A DNA stretch of 64,000 nucleotides from Nymphalis io (lineage: Eukaryota; Arthropoda; Insecta; Lepidoptera; Nymphalidae): positions 2,542,001-2,606,000 of the forward strand of contig NC_065906.1 of the NCBI RefSeq assembly GCF_905147045.1, in the 5' to 3' direction. Below are positions 1 through 12,778 of this stretch, piece after piece. The notes beneath the pieces were generated by a model. The model did not search any database and had not been told where the DNA came from. It was given only the letters and a program-made list of their open reading frames with translations. The position numbers were made by a program, and so were the translations under genes. How positions within the stretch are numbered: the stretch's first letter is position 1; the number at the start of each line of letters is the position of its first letter.

Positions 1-8
1 GCAGAATA

Positions 9-132
9 GCAATGCGCCACCAGCCTTGGGATCTAAGATATTATCTTCTTTATCTGTAGTTACACTGGCTCACCCAACTTTTAAAACGGAACACAACTAT
101 ACAATATTTCTGTTTGGCGGTAGAATATATAA
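9..132 (-). repeat. Family A repeat, fragment at window edge
   Basis: This is a diverged piece of the ~290 bp family A repeat, recognisable by its internal blocks CCAGCCTTGGGA, TTACACTGGCTCAC and GCGGTAGAATAT in the same order as in better copies (for example 7301-7597). It reads on the minus strand and lacks the 3' tail. Confidence 0.6.
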
Positions 133-1140
133 TATTTAATTCAGAATCTTCTCTTTTTGCGTTGTAAACGTTTACTATAATTGGACTTAAAAAGCTTAAT
201 CTAATTGCGGCCAAAGCTAACTTAAATATTAATGAATCCAAATTATATTAAAATAGATATTAAGTAGAAAATATCATTAAATACAAAACTACTAAACACA
301 CACACACACATAACAAATCCGTACATCGTCACATATATAAGAATGAATGGCTATTTATCAAAATAGCTAGTCGTTTAGGTAAATGTTGCCATTTGGAAAA
401 ATTAAAATACTTTTTCTAATTTAACGCAAATAAATTGAAATGAAAAATTCGTGAGTCATTTTAGATAAATGTGTTTATAAAGTTGCCCTTAACCTATTTA
501 TTTATTGACATACGCATTTTGCCTTACACCAACTCTCCATGAGTATACCCTTAAGCTGGGTGGGTAATTTCCTAGTCACCAAGAGGACGGCTGAAGCAAC
601 ATTTATTTATACTAAAAACAATATTAAAATAATAAAACAATTGACAATGTTATGACTTTAAAAATTGACAATAACCAAAAACTTGGTTATATATAAAGAA
701 AACGAATTATAACCAATGCCTTTGATAGAAACTCAGAAATGTTAGATTTGGCAAAGCGTTAAGTTATAACATATTATTCAAGAACCAAACCCACGAGCCG
801 TAACAATACGTACATATATTAATAATATATTCAAGTAACTTCAAAACTTGAGCAATAAACGATATGAAGTGGAACTCAGATCGCATAGAATTTTCATGAA
901 ACTTATAAAACATTGCTTTAATTTGTTAAAGTTTCAAATTACTGCTACGAAAACTTTTGTTCATAATTACATACAGTTTTACTTGCTATCGCTATAAATG
1001 ATATAATTTATCACAACCGGTAGCGATTCATGGAGGTTCGGCTCCTGTGTACCATGATTTAGTCATTAGTCATATACACCGTATAACATCAATATATCGT
1101 GAGTATGTAAATAAGTATAAAAAAATCCAAATTAAAAGTA
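133..1140. other. AT-rich stretch, no gene seen
   Basis: I see no coding signal here. A short (CA)n run lies near 298-310. Open frames are short and lack recognisable motifs. Confidence 0.5.
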
Positions 1141-1645
1141 ACTATTGTACAAATTAAGTTTTTATCTAACAAACGCAGAAGTGATAGGGTTTGCCAGACC
1201 ATTCCATTTAAATCAGCGATGGCAAGTCACCAATACAATTATTTGAGTTCAATTTTATATAATAGAATAAATAAGAAGAACAATATTTTCTCACTTACGA
1301 CTTACCAGTGTGAAATTCAAATGACCAACTGGCTTCTCAATTTGGGCTATGATGAGACTGAAGCATTACTAAAACGATCAGTATAACATTGACCTAACCT
1401 ATTCTTTCTTCCTACCCCATCCCTTCCTTATAGTACATGTATTTAGATGTATATATTTATATAGTATATTTTGTTATTAGTTATTGTGTTATTAAATTAA
1501 ATGATATTTGATTGTTATGTTTATAATGAACAAATAATAAATAAATGTGCTGTCGAATTGGAGAGCGATAGTAGCTACGACACAGTTTTATACTAATGTA
1601 GTTCCTATCGTATTTATTGTTTTTGTAAATAAAATAAAATAAATT
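1141..1645 (+). mobile_element. 3' end of a Jockey-like LINE
   Basis: An 82-codon frame open from 1141 to a stop at 1384-1386 encodes a basic, helical stretch ending LLKRSV. It is followed by an AT-rich 3' region that ends in repeated AAATA units (about 1626-1645). An ORF C-terminus followed by a short 3' UTR and an A-rich tail is the usual shape of a 5'-truncated non-LTR retrotransposon. The clade assignment to Jockey is inference; the frame itself is visible. Confidence 0.45.
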
Positions 1646-1811
1646 ATGACAGCAGAACGGAATGGAATGGTAGGCAGAAAGCTATCAGCATTCCCTGTTG
1701 AATCACAATGCAGGTTCCGGGCTGAGCTGGGTTCCAGGCTCTGGGCGAAGAATGAACCAGACAGATGTCACCAATATAAGCACTAAGACGAGTTGTAATA
1801 CGTTTTAGTAA

Positions 1812-2081
1812 TTTTTTTATTGTATAGTTAGGTGGACATATGGGCGCACCTGGATAGTAAGTGGTCACCAACGCCCATAGACATTGGCATTGTAAGAAAT
1901 GTTAACCATCGCTTACATGTGCCACCAACCTTGGGAACTGAGATGTTATGTCCTTTGTGCCTGTAATTACACTGGCTCACTCACCCTTCAAACCGAAACA
2001 CAATAATACTAAGTACTGCTGTTTTGCGGTAGAATATCTTATGAATGGTTCCTACCCAGACGAGCTTGCACTACCACCAGT
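1812..2081 (-). repeat. Family A repeat
   Basis: A nearly full-length copy in reverse orientation. The T-run at 1812 is the reverse of the A-rich tail, followed by the block equivalent to CCACCTGATGGTAAGTGG and ending at CTACCACCAG. Small internal deletions are present. Confidence 0.8.
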
Positions 2082-3049
2082 AAACGGTGTGTTGTACTGT
2101 TACTTTGGGTAACTATCTTATAATCCTTGTTCCTAAAACCAATTGTATGAATCTTTTAATTGTTCGATAATGCAGTAAAAAGTGGTCCGTTTGCCCGTCC
2201 TAAAACATAAAAAAAAATTAAGCTGTATAATTCATTTTTGTACATTTTTCCGCGAATTCAAGACAAAGAGTATTATAATCGCTAATAAACAAAATATAAA
2301 TAAATTCTATAAATCATAAAAAAAACTATCCTAAAATAAAATAGAGCCTGTGAAAAACTATTAATTTTTATTGCTCGTCATGAATCAAACTTTTGCAACG
2401 CTCTGATGTATCGCGTTTTTAGAATACATATTACGTCATCGTTTTTTTATTTATTTTTTGTCATACATGACGTAAAACATGAAACGCTGACCAAATATCA
2501 ATAAATTATACTTCAACGATTTACCACTATGAATATTTTAAGCTATAAAAGAATTCCATATGCACGAAATTTATCTGATGTTTGCGCCTGAAGTAATCAA
2601 TGACTGCTCGTAAATGCTTCATGGCTGGTGATAGGTCACCTGTCATGATTGTTTAGAGCATATTCCACCACACGGTACCTTAGCAAGTTGTTGGATGCGC
2701 ATGACATAAGTTTTAACATTCGGAATACGATTTTGTAATATCATGATGTTCATGGTATTTTTAATGATTAATCGTAGTGCATAATTGTTCATAGGGATAT
2801 AATCTACATTACGAAACAAATTTCGAACGTGACTTAAAAGCTTAATAAAAATTCAAAAGAACTTTTAATAATAAAAACAGATATGTATCTACAAATAAAA
2901 TAAAACGTCTTTAGAGTACACATTTGGTCTGTTACTAATATAAGTATAAATTAATAAAAATTGAATAATTTAAAAACATAATTATAATTTTTTTATGACA
3001 ATGATTGGCGAAAACTATCAATTTGGGTTCAGAACAGCCCTACAGGCTA
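2082..3049. other. AT-rich stretch, no gene seen
   Basis: No open frame, splice-flanked exon or recognised repeat was found here. Confidence 0.5.
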
Positions 3050-3190
3050 TTATGTAAGAACAAATTTGTAACCCACCGTAGAAAACGATCGTGAAATATC
3101 CGTAACTGATATGCGACATTGACCGTAATGACTATGACATTTCTAGAATACGCGCATCAAAATAGTATATCACTATAAGTCGGTTGTGAT
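3050..3190 (-). repeat. Unnamed repeat X, copy 1
   Basis: The reverse complement shares a colinear series of blocks with 20765-20895, including GTGATATACTATTT, GATGCG, TCAATGTCGCATATCA and TTTCACGA. The first part is also present at 7636-7722. I do not recognise the family; no ORF or terminal repeat is obvious. Confidence 0.6.
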
Positions 3191-3644
3191 CATTTCACGA
3201 GTGAGTAATGAAGTGTTCTAACAGAATAGCACCACTGTATTTCATATGCTATACTTAATCATATTAAATTGTACATAGAATAAACAATATATATGTTACA
3301 TATTTAAAATAAAAATATAATATAATCATCGCCCAACTTAACTTCGTAGTCAGGTAAAAAGGTACGCTAATATAAGTAGCCGATATAAGATTGTCGTAAC
3401 TTACCCGTTTTTTTATCGTAATGGAAGAGAAAAAGATTTATGGCTTGTATTAAAATACAAAGGGAAGAAATATTATAATATTTAGTAAAAACAGATTAAA
3501 AACTTTAATAGTATAACTGAATTTGTAAAAAAAAACTAAAATTTATTATTATATTGTAAGAAAACTAAAATTTATTGATTAATAATTTTGATTTCAACAA
3601 TGGGATGAAATGCAATTCTTTTTATTTTTGGACACAGGTTTGCC

Positions 3645-3885
3645 GAATGATTCCAAAGCGCTAATCTCAAACGACGATTGTGAGTTCAATTCTGGGTAAG
3701 CACTAGTAAGTCTCTCATTTCGTGCTCGGCGGTGTAAGAAAATGTGAAGAGGAACCTGCACGTGTCAAATGATATTCTACCCCCTAGTATGGTGGTATGA
3801 TATCCATTGTGTTGGTGGAGTAGCGTATTAGTTTTAAACCTTCCTAATAGAAAATGAGGTTTCTGTCTAGCTTTTATTATACTTT
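3645..3885 (+). repeat. Diverged relative of SINE B
   Basis: The segment has a B-box-like GAGTTCAATTCTGG followed by GTAAGCAC. It then has the SINE B body blocks in order (CTCATTTCGTGCT, GGCGGTG.AAGAAAA, AGGAACCTGCACGTGTC). It is too diverged to be a recent copy and may be an older related subfamily. Confidence 0.5.
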
Positions 3886-5086
3886 ACTGAAAGATTCAAC
3901 AGCAAACAGCAAAAAATTTAATTTCAAATAAAGAACGAAAATTTGAAACAGCAAAAATATTTATACATTAATTAAGATTTCTAAATAGAAATGCGTTTCG
4001 AAACAAACAATAACGTTAAATAAAATCGAGCTACGTACGGAACCACAAGTGTACCGGCATAAACCTTTAGAGGTTTTTTTTTATTAAAAACTCAGCTGTT
4101 TCGAGTTTTTTAAAGTGCACTACGGTCGCGTTGCAACGTTGATAACGAACGACAGGTGAGAAAAATAGTTGGTGTATTCATCCGAAAAATGGGAAAATGG
4201 TCTATATTGATTTGTGTAAAAATAACCGGTAAAGAATTGCGGACTTACGAACGTTGATTTCTCTCTTTCTGTCATTATTGAATTGACATTCTAAAGAAGA
4301 AGACGGCATTGTTTAACTGAACATTATCTAAATAAAAAATGAGTAAGGCCATAAAAATGAAGATAGTAATCCTTGTTAACATATTCAACCCTAAATAAAT
4401 TATATAATAATTTCCTTTGAACCAAAGGTAAGTAAAAACCGTACAGTCAAATACCTAAATTGTCTGCCTTTTTATATCAATAAAAGGAGTAATCGAGGTG
4501 CATTACACGTCAAAACATCGGCATGATGAAAATATTTGAATACATCCGAACAAAAATGAGGTCCTCAGAGAATTAAATCAATTTCCATATAAAATCCCAT
4601 TGACGCTAAAAGCAAAAGTACCGAAAACCACATTCTATTCAAACACGATTGTGTTCATACAAAGCGTAGAAAGCTAGTTAACAAAGACTCGACCGACGCT
4701 AAAAATAATTGAACCATTTTAAAATACGCCCCACAGTATTTTTTTTTTCGTTGAAAATTTTATATTATTTTCAGTTTTTCCTTTGAGTGTACTCCTTTTG
4801 AACGGGATGCTTCATTTTAGCGGTATTCTTTGAGCAAAGGATTCTTTTTGACCGAGGAATTATGGCATGAAAATAGATTAAACGGAACTCCAAGACGATA
4901 TTGGTGAGAAAATTCACAAGAAACGATCATACTTGCTTTTATCTTAACCAATAATTACATTATGGATGAGGTGATATAAGTGTAAACATTACCAATAGTA
5001 ATCGGAAAATATACACGTATAATTCTATAACAAATCTGATTGATATCAATGGATACCCATTATGATAAATACCCAATGGGATATGA
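3886..5086. other. AT-rich stretch, no gene seen
   Basis: No coding signal or recognised repeat was found in this stretch. Confidence 0.45.
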
Positions 5087-5373
5087 GCCGAGATAACCCA
5101 ATGGTAAGAACGCGTGAATCTTAACCGACGATCGTGGGTTCTCTACTGAATTTTCATTTGCTTAATTTGTGATTATAATTCATCTCGTGCTTTAGGGTGA
5201 GGGAAAACATCATGAGGAAACCTGCATGTGGCTAATTTTACTGAAATTCTGCCACATGTGTATTCCACCAATCCGCATTGGAGCAGTGTGGTGGAATAAG
5301 CTCCAAACCTTTTCCTCAAAAAGAAGAGAGGAGGCCTATAGCCCAGCAGTGGGACATTCAGAGGCTGTTACGG
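5087..5373 (+). repeat. SINE B (tRNA-headed)
   Basis: The copy starts with the tRNA-like GCCGAGAT head, with an A-box region at the head and GATCGTGGGTTC at the B box. The conserved body follows, ending in GCCCAGCAGTGGGACATTC. The B-box half is damaged by a small deletion. Confidence 0.85.
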
Positions 5374-5641
5374 GTCGGTCAAGTTCAAACTTCTTTTTTG
5401 GGTCATTAAGTTCGATAGCGTATTTTAAAACATAAAAAATATATATTTATATATATGGATCTAGAACAATTGTATATAAAATACATCTAATACATGCTTT
5501 ACATTCACTTCAACTCAATATGTAATAATATATAAGAACAATTACAATAAGTGTAGGTAAATGAACATGACAGTTTTTTTTATAAATATACAATATATAT
5601 TACAACATATGTATGTTCTTGGTAGCACTACCTCATATGAT

Positions 5642-5922
5642 GACGAGCCGGTTGGCGTGGTTGGCAGATACTTGCCTTTTCACGCCGAAGGTTGTGGGTT
5701 CGATTCCCACCTAGGACAGACAATTGTGTGCATGAGCATGTCTGTTTGTCCTGAGTCTGGGTGTAATTTTCTATATAAGTATGTATTTACAAAAGAAAAG
5801 TAGTATATGTAGTATATCAGTTGTCTGGTTTCCATAGCACAAGCTTTATACAAGCTTAATTTGGGATCAGATGGCCGTGTGTGAAAAATGTCCCAGAATA
5901 TTATTATTATTATTATTATTAT
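5642..5922 (+). repeat. SINE C (tRNA-headed, TTA tail)
   Basis: A full-length copy with head GACGAGCCGGTTGGCGTGG, B box GGTTCGATTCCCACC, a non-tRNA body containing TCTGGTTTCCATAG, and a (TTA)n tail at about 5900-5922. Confidence 0.88.
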
Positions 5923-6170
5923 ATGGCTCAAATCCCGGCTCGATTATGTACACTATTGAGTTTTCTTTTCGATGAAATCCTTAGCCTTTGGAAGTTGAAA
6001 AAGCCCACAAAGTTGTTCCGTCTAATCTGTCGTGCACTTGTGCTTGCGAATACGCTTCAGCACAGTTGGTTAGTCAACATTGAGAATGACCGTTCAACCG
6101 GTCCGAATCGGGCATCACCATTAAAATATTAAACGCGCTCTTCCTGGATTTAAATTTGAATTTTTTTAGT

Positions 6171-6460
6171 TTTTTTTTATATTATAGGTAGGCGGACGAG
6201 CATATCAGCCACCTGATGGTAAGTGACTACCAACACCGATAGACATTGGCAATGTAAGAAATGATAAACATCGCTTACATCACCATTGCGCCACCAACCT
6301 TGGGCACTAAGATGATATTTCCCTCGTGCCTGTAATTACACTTGCTCACTCACCCTTCAAACCGGAACACTACAATACCAAGTACTGCTGTTTTGCGGTA
6401 GTATATTTGATGAGTGGGTGGTACCTACCCAGACGAGCTTGCACAAAGCCCTACCACCAG
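6171..6460 (-). repeat. Family A repeat
   Basis: A full-length reverse copy from T-run to CTACCACCAG. A second, tail-only fragment of the same family and orientation follows at 6476-6533. Confidence 0.88.
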
Positions 6461-6989
6461 TAACGGTGGTACCTACATTTTTATAATATAGTTAGGTAGA
6501 TCGGTAGATGGGCCACCTGATGGTAAGTAATCATTTATGTAAGTCTTGTTTAAGCCTGCTACTTCAACCACGTGTGAAGAGGAGTATAGCTATTAAGCTT
6601 CCTTTGTCCTTTAATGAAAGCGTAACAAACAATATTATTTAAAATTGAATTGGAACCAAAAATAGCTGAGCATAACAAGTGTTACTAATGTGTTAAAACT
6701 ATTATTTTCTTTATGTTAATGTCTTCTTCGAAATCAAGTATTACAATAACGTGTATATTCTTCGGCGTCTGAATGAATAAGTGAGCAGTGGAAGGTAATA
6801 TTGAGTTCGAAATTCAATAAGACAAAGCAGATGTTAGCTGTTTATGTCGTAAAGTTGCTGCTTTCTCGTTGAGTATGTTAACCAAGCAGCGATATAAGTT
6901 ATCGCTTACACGTTGCTTTTGTTAGCTAACAAAGCTATTTTTATATATTTTATTATTATTTATACGGGCTAGATTAGATATTGGCGCTT

Positions 6990-7150
6990 TTAGAACTGAG
7001 AAGTAATGTCTCTTTTGTATATAATTACACTGGTTCACTCACGTTTCAAACCAGGTCCAAACCACAAATTAGTGTTGTTTAGCAGTAAAATAATTTATGA
7101 GTGTGTGATACCTACCCAAACGCGCTTCCACAAAGCCTTTCCACTAATTT
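6990..7150 (-). repeat. Family A repeat, diverged fragment
   Basis: Blocks AATGTCTCTTTTGTA, ATTACACTGGTTCACTCAC and ACCTACCCAAACGCGCTT occur in family A order with many substitutions. Confidence 0.6.
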
Positions 7151-7300
7151 CGATTTAATCTGTATGGTCATTAATTGGTAGCAACTACGATGATGTGATA
7201 GGCGGCCAATGAGCGTTCAATTTAAAAAACTACGTTTAATAAAATGATGTTAGGAAACAACGTCATACATGCAAAAAGACAAACTTCTGCAGTGTATGTA

Positions 7301-7597
7301 TTTTTTTTTTTATAGAATAGGAAGGCGGACGAGCATATGGGCCACCTGATGGTAAGTTGTCACCAACGCCCATAGACATTGGCATTGTAAGAAATGTTAA
7401 CCATCGCTTATATCACCAATGCGCCATCAACCTTGGGAACTAAGATGTTATGTCCCCCCTTGTGCCTGTAATTACACTGGCTCACTCACCCTTCAAACCG
7501 GAACACAACAATATCAAGTACTGCTGTTTTGCGGTAGAATATCTGTTTAGTGGGTGGTACCTACCCAGACGAGCTTGCACAAAGCTCTACCACCGGT
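7301..7597 (-). repeat. Family A repeat
   Basis: One of the best-preserved reverse copies. It starts with an 11-base T-run, carries TATAGAATAGG, CCACCTGATGGTAAG, the central blocks, and ends in the head CTACCACC. Confidence 0.9.
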
Positions 7598-7635
7598 AAT
7601 AAATGTATGAACTCATTTCATTATCTACCGTGAAT

Positions 7636-7722
7636 CGTTGACGAGCGACTTATGGTGATATACTATTTTGATGCGAATATTCTTGAAATGTTATAATTAT
7701 TATGGTCAATGTCGCATGTCAC
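7636..7722 (+). repeat. Unnamed repeat X, copy 2
   Basis: The segment matches copy 3 (20768-20850) over most of its length: GCGACTTATGGTGATATAC, then GATGCG, then TATGGTCAATGTCGCAT. It abuts the family A copy that ends at 7597. Confidence 0.6.
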
Positions 7723-8124
7723 ATTATTGCATAAAGATATGTCTATTCTATTTGTCAACCTTTTTTTGTTTTGCTATTTAATTGCTTCAGGGGTCGATAG
7801 AAAAAATGAAAATAAGAGTAGGAAAAAAGTGTTCGAAACGGACAAACTCATATACGTTTTTCTCGATTTTTCAATAAAAATTTTCTTCGAACTGAACCAC
7901 TGGACGAATACTAGTAAAATGACATCAATTTAAAAAAATATAAAAATTATTTGACAAATAAAACCTTTGCATAATTTGCTAAGGTTTATTTAAATTATTT
8001 TTTCACGTTATATGTTTTTATAATTTCTTAATTAACATTCGCACAATTTAGTCTTAGTTTAACCATTGTTTATCTTTTTTATAGTTTCTGTTTTATTGAG
8101 TACCACTATGTAACATTTAGTTTA

Positions 8125-8268
8125 TAATTTTTTTTAATTTCTGCTTAGTCATTATATGTGCTTGCTGTGGTCTCCTTTAATTGAAGGAGCACATATATTG
8201 TAAAATATTATTCCACTATGTAATGTGCTCGTGTGTATCCTTTGTTGGTGATCCTTAATAAATAAACA
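8125..8268 (+). mobile_element. LINE 3' UTR remnant
   Basis: The segment ends in GATCCTTAATAAATAAACAAATAA, an A-rich repeated tail typical of non-LTR elements, with an upstream near-palindrome CTCCTTTAATTGAAGGAG at 8172-8189. No coding part is preserved. Confidence 0.35.
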
Positions 8269-8697
8269 AATAATATGATAACTGAATTCTGAATTTGAAA
8301 TCCGAAACAATAATAGACGAATACTAAAGATATTTTCGTCTCTAGCCGTGAAACCAGGCAGACAAAGTTACTTTCATGTTTATATTGTTAGTGTACTTTT
8401 AAGATTGTAAAGTTATTTTTTATTGTGATAAGCTAAATACATGTAATAGCTTACCGTGTGTGTGGTCTACAATCCTTATTAATACAAATGCAGTTCATAT
8501 AGATCTCTATTCATCGCGAAGCTGCGTCGCTTCGAGATGAAACTTGCACACAATGTTACGAATCGATCTCAATTGATATTTATTTTCAATTTCAAACCTT
8601 TGGGTATATAAATAATTTTTTTTGTAGGAAATGAAATGAAATGGGAAATTATATAAGTTCACTCTAATATTTCAATGTGTTGATTTCAATTTGAAAT

Positions 8698-8790
8698 CCT
8701 TACTGATATTATAAATGCAAAAGTGAGTTTTTTGTTTGTTACGTTAACTCGACCGATCATCATAAATAAAAATATGTTTTTAGGGTTATA
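8698..8790 (+). repeat. Helitron-like fragment
   Basis: The motif TGATATTATAAATGCAAAAGTGAG followed by TTTGTTTGTTACG resembles the common lepidopteran Helitron/short mobile repeat start also seen at 29185. Assignment is by pattern only. Confidence 0.35.
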
Positions 8791-9092
8791 GATTATCTTT
8801 TAAAGCTAAAACGTCAATGCTGAAGGTACCATGATATGTATAGTGACTTAAAATGTTCATTTTAAATTCAAAATGTTTCAAAATGTTGCACGACACGTTC
8901 ACCCGCTTATGTCTTCACCTTATTTGTTCCAACAAACACATATCAGGTAAAAAGCATGACATGTTAGATCGTATGAAAAAATAGGTAATGTTTGAAAATA
9001 TAAACAGCTTATTTTAAACATTTTACAGGCAAACATAAACATGTAAACAGCCAAGAACTTTTTAAAAAAATTAAAATTTAATCATCATAAAG

Positions 9093-9129
9093 ACATTTAA
9101 AGGCTGACGGATGATCAGCCTTTAAATGT
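9093..9129. repeat. Perfect inverted repeat
   Basis: Two 15-base arms (9093-9107 and 9115-9129) are exact reverse complements around a 7-base loop. The arm contains TTTAAAGGCTGA. Confidence 0.8.
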
Positions 9130-9478
9130 ATTGTCATACCGGATTACTACTACTTATTATAAATTAAAAATACTATAACTTAATTGAAAACAAATCAATT
9201 TCTTACAATACTATCATCTGCCTGCGACTTCGCTAACGTGTAGGGAGAGGTTTTATGTACCCTATGTCCATTTCTGTATCCATGACAACGTTTTTATCAT
9301 GATTAGACTAACGAAGTACATAAACATTAAATGATTCAAAGAATTATTGTCCTTTTGAGATTTGCACTGAAACATCCGAGGCAATGGAGTGTAAAAATGA
9401 CAACTAGTAATTTAGAAAAATGTGGTAATTGAAAGTTATTTAACTAACAATCTCAACATAACTCCTGATTGACTTGAA

Positions 9479-9768
9479 GTGGTGGTAGGGCTTTGTGCAA
9501 GCTCGTCTGGGTAGGTACCACCCACTGATCAGATATTCTAACGCAAAACAGCAGTACTTGGTATTGTTGTGGTTCAGTTTGAAGGGTGAGTGAGCCAGTT
9601 TAATTACAGGCACAAGGGACATAACATCTTAGTTCCTAAGGTTGGTGGCACATTGGCGATGTAAGCGCTTAACATTTTTTACATTGCCAATGTCTATGGG
9701 CGTTGGTGGCTACTTACCACTAGGTGGCCCATATCCTCGTCCACCTTCCTATTCTATAAAACAAAAAG
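9479..9768 (+). repeat. Family A repeat
   Basis: A full-length forward copy from the head GGTGGTAGGGCTTTGTGC to the tail ATTCTATAAAACAAAA. Confidence 0.9.
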
Positions 9769-9974
9769 TTGAATTTGAATCTGGAACCACAGTATTTGCA
9801 GTCTTATAAGTTAGCTACTAGATAGACGGAAGCGTTTACTGAAGCAGAGAGAACCGAATTTAAACAGTTAAGCTCCTCAAGTTACCGTGCGGCATCCATA
9901 TTAGCAGCAAGTATTTGAACAATAGTACTTAAAGCGTCTATGTACTTATACCGTCATAGTTAACTATTATGTAT

Positions 9975-10121
9975 ATAACATCTTAATTCCCAAGATTGGT
10001 AGCGCATTAGCGATGTAAGCAACGGTTAACATTTCTTAAAATGCCAATGTCTATGGGCGTTGGTGACCACTTACCATCAGGTGGCCCATATGCTCGTCCG
10101 CCTACCTATACTATAAAAAAA
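9975..10121 (+). repeat. Family A repeat, 5' truncated
   Basis: Only the 3' half is present, from CATCTTAATTCCCAAG to the CTATAAAAAA tail. Loss of the 5' end with the tail kept is what target-primed reverse transcription produces. Confidence 0.85.
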
Positions 10122-10254
10122 CCCTAGCAATACAATATGGTATCCTCTTGTTATAAAATTGTTGTAAGCAATCAAAACAAATATACATATATATGTATAA
10201 TGTATATGTATCTCAAGCTGTTGAGTTAGCTTGAGTATAAATAGGTAGTTAGAG

Positions 10255-10497
10255 TGAGTATAAATAGGTAGGCAAGGAGAAAATGGGCCACCTGATGTTA
10301 AAATATCAATAGACTGGCGATGTAAGAAATATTAACCATTACTTATATCGCCAACGCGCCACCAACCTTGGGAACTACATTTTGTCTCTTGTACCTGTAA
10401 ATCTTCAAACTGAACACAACAAAACTGGTATTTTATGTTTAGAGGTAGAATAAATGATGAGCGGGTGATACCTACCCAGACGGGCTTGCACATAGCA
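10255..10497 (-). repeat. Family A repeat, diverged
   Basis: A reverse copy with the family blocks GGGCCACCTGATG, CCACCAACCTTGGGAAC and ACCTACCCAGACGGGCTTGC but several deletions. Confidence 0.75.
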
Positions 10498-10499
10498 TT

Positions 10500-11300
10500 T
10501 ACAGAAGAATATAGCTTTAGCTAGGCTTTGAAGTTTATAAGAAATTGTACTCAAATTATTCACGCAGAACACATATTTATTGGAAAAAAAATAAAACGGA
10601 TATTCTATAAAAGATTCCATGTTTCGACCCGGTCGTTCACTTACTGAATGAATGTCAATCGTTTGATAAATTCTACTTCTATAAATTCAATTTATAAACA
10701 ATTATTCCTCAAAAAGACAAAAACAGTCACATACATTTGAAATGTTTACAATTTATTATGCAGGTAGTTCGTCGTTTCTGTAATATTAATAATCTCGTGA
10801 AAGTAATATAATATTAATCTAATTATAAATAAGTAATGTAAAAATAATAATAATTAAACTTGTAAACAATACTTTGGTAGTAGGTAATTACATAATTATA
10901 ATTAAAAGAAGGTCTTTATAACATGTTGTGCTAATTTATATAAATTAAACTTTGATTTCAATTTACAGTAAGCTGTGTTACTCTGATTATAAACTATATT
11001 AATATTAACTATGTTACTCTTACCTGCACTACTGTATAAAAAATAGTCAATCCCCACCTTATTTCCAAAGCTCAAAGGCTTTGCATAGAAAATGAGAGTG
11101 GGTCGAAAACCTACTTTAAAATGTGCTAATTCCGGACCCCAGCGGGCTTAACACTTAAAACCCTTGGAAGTGAATACCTTGTGATGTTGTAGAAGACTCG
11201 CAACGGACTAAGTAACTCTTAATTTATTCAGATAATAAGGGTTTTATTATTCTTTATAGGATGTCATTAATAATTTTAATTCATGCTATATTAACTATAT
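10500..11300. other. AT-rich stretch, no gene seen
   Basis: No coding signal or recognised repeat was found in this stretch. Confidence 0.45.
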
Positions 11301-11307
11301 TTCGCAT

Positions 11308-11408
11308 AATGGTGGCGTATTGGTAATGTAAGGAATGGTTGGTCTATGGCTGTGGTGACCTTACCATCGGTGGTCCATATTACCGTTTACTTATATTATA
11401 TAAAAAAA
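11308..11408 (+). repeat. Family A repeat, 3' fragment
   Basis: A diverged 3' piece: GTGGCGTATTGGTAATGTAA, then a block resembling CTTACCATCGGTGGTCCATA, then a TATATAAAAAAA tail. Confidence 0.65.
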
Positions 11409-11711
11409 TACCAATGCAAAATTTTGTTGCTTAAAGTTCATTGACCCATGTATCACAGGAAACCTTAACAAAACTCAAATCAAGTGCACATTCCCTTGAA
11501 TCGTGCCATAAAAGATAAATGGCGTTGTAATTCCATCTCCCCCACCGAAATATAAAACAAAAGGGTCAGGTAAGAACCCTCAGGTTACGCTAAGCCACGA
11601 TAGAACGTATTTATGGCTCTAGTAATATAGTCTATTATCTTTATATTTTAAATACACATACTTATAACGAACAGGAAACAAGTGATTGAAGATAAAAATA
11701 AACACCGTAAG

Positions 11712-11815
11712 TATCCCACTGCTGACCAAAGTCTATCTCCTCTTGAGAAGAAGTTGAATAGGTTTTTCCAACATTTTACTCAAGTGTAAATGTGTACACA
11801 TGTGTCAGAATGGTA
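11712..11815 (-). repeat. SINE B fragment, diverged
   Basis: The segment reads TCCCACTGCTG, CTCCTCTTGAGAAGAAG and ACACATGTGTCAGAAT, in the order expected for the 3' half of a reversed SINE B. Confidence 0.45.
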
Positions 11816-12312
11816 AGTACGTTACGATTTTTTCATCTATTAATTAGCAAAAAAAAAGATGTTACACGAAAGGTTCTTAATCGATTTCTAACACACAATC
11901 TATGATAAGGATGTTGTTCTATACACAACGCCATTTTGGATGAAAAAGCTACTTATACACGTTTTCAAACGAGTAGTTAGTTAAACAATGCTGTCTTCTT
12001 CATTCGAATGTTAAATCAATAATGGCAGAAAGAGTGAAATCAGTGTAGTTATACACTGATATTAACTATACAATTGCTAACTTTTATAAATAAGGCCGAT
12101 AATGTTAAATTAAAAACCAAAATCATAATATAATTTTACTTTCCTAACAATCGTATTATAATCGTCGTTTAAATTTTAAATTAAGTGTAAAGTTCCACTT
12201 GTCCTTGGAATAAAAGCACAGTGAATAATAATTATTATAATTTTTATTTATAAACATGAAATAGTTATAATAGAGAACAATTACACATACAGACACACAC
12301 ATATACACATTT

Positions 12313-12564
12313 AGCGAGCCGGTCGACGTAGCTGGTAGATACTTGCCCTGCCGAAGGTTGTGGGTTCGATTCCCACCCAGGACAGACATTTGTGTGCAAG
12401 AACATGTATGTTTGTCCTGAGTCTGGGTGTAATTATCTATATAAGTATGTATTTACAAAAGAAAAGTATACATCAGTCGTCTGGTTTCCATAGTACACGC
12501 TCTGCTTAATTTGGGATCAGATGGCCTTGTGTGAATAATGTCCCACGATATTATTATTATTACA
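12313..12564 (+). repeat. SINE C
   Basis: The copy has the tRNA-like head GCGAGCCGGTCGACGTAGC, an intact B box GGTTCGATTCCCACC, the body, and an ATTATTATTATTA tail. About 7 bases are missing in the head relative to other copies. Confidence 0.85.
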
Positions 12565-12778
12565 TATTTCTTATGCATTTTGTGTGTGTGTTATTTATAT
12601 ATGAATGAAAACCAACGAAGTCGGACTCCAGATTATTTTAATCTTATTTGTTATACATGTGAATTTTTGTATGTACATGTTGTATGTACAAGTATTGTAT
12701 GTAACAAACACACATTTTGTTAATTAATAACGCAAAAACGGCTAGACGGATTTGGATTAAATTTAAAATAAGCTTATA

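Noticed and set aside
5681..5720. Possible tRNA from B box GGTTCGATTCCCACC
   Set aside because: The same segment recurs in eight SINE C copies and lacks a tRNA 3' half.
5680..6132. Frames of about 80 codons on both strands
   Set aside because: They run through SINE C and its TTA repeat (poly-Ile or poly-Tyr), so they are repeat artefacts.
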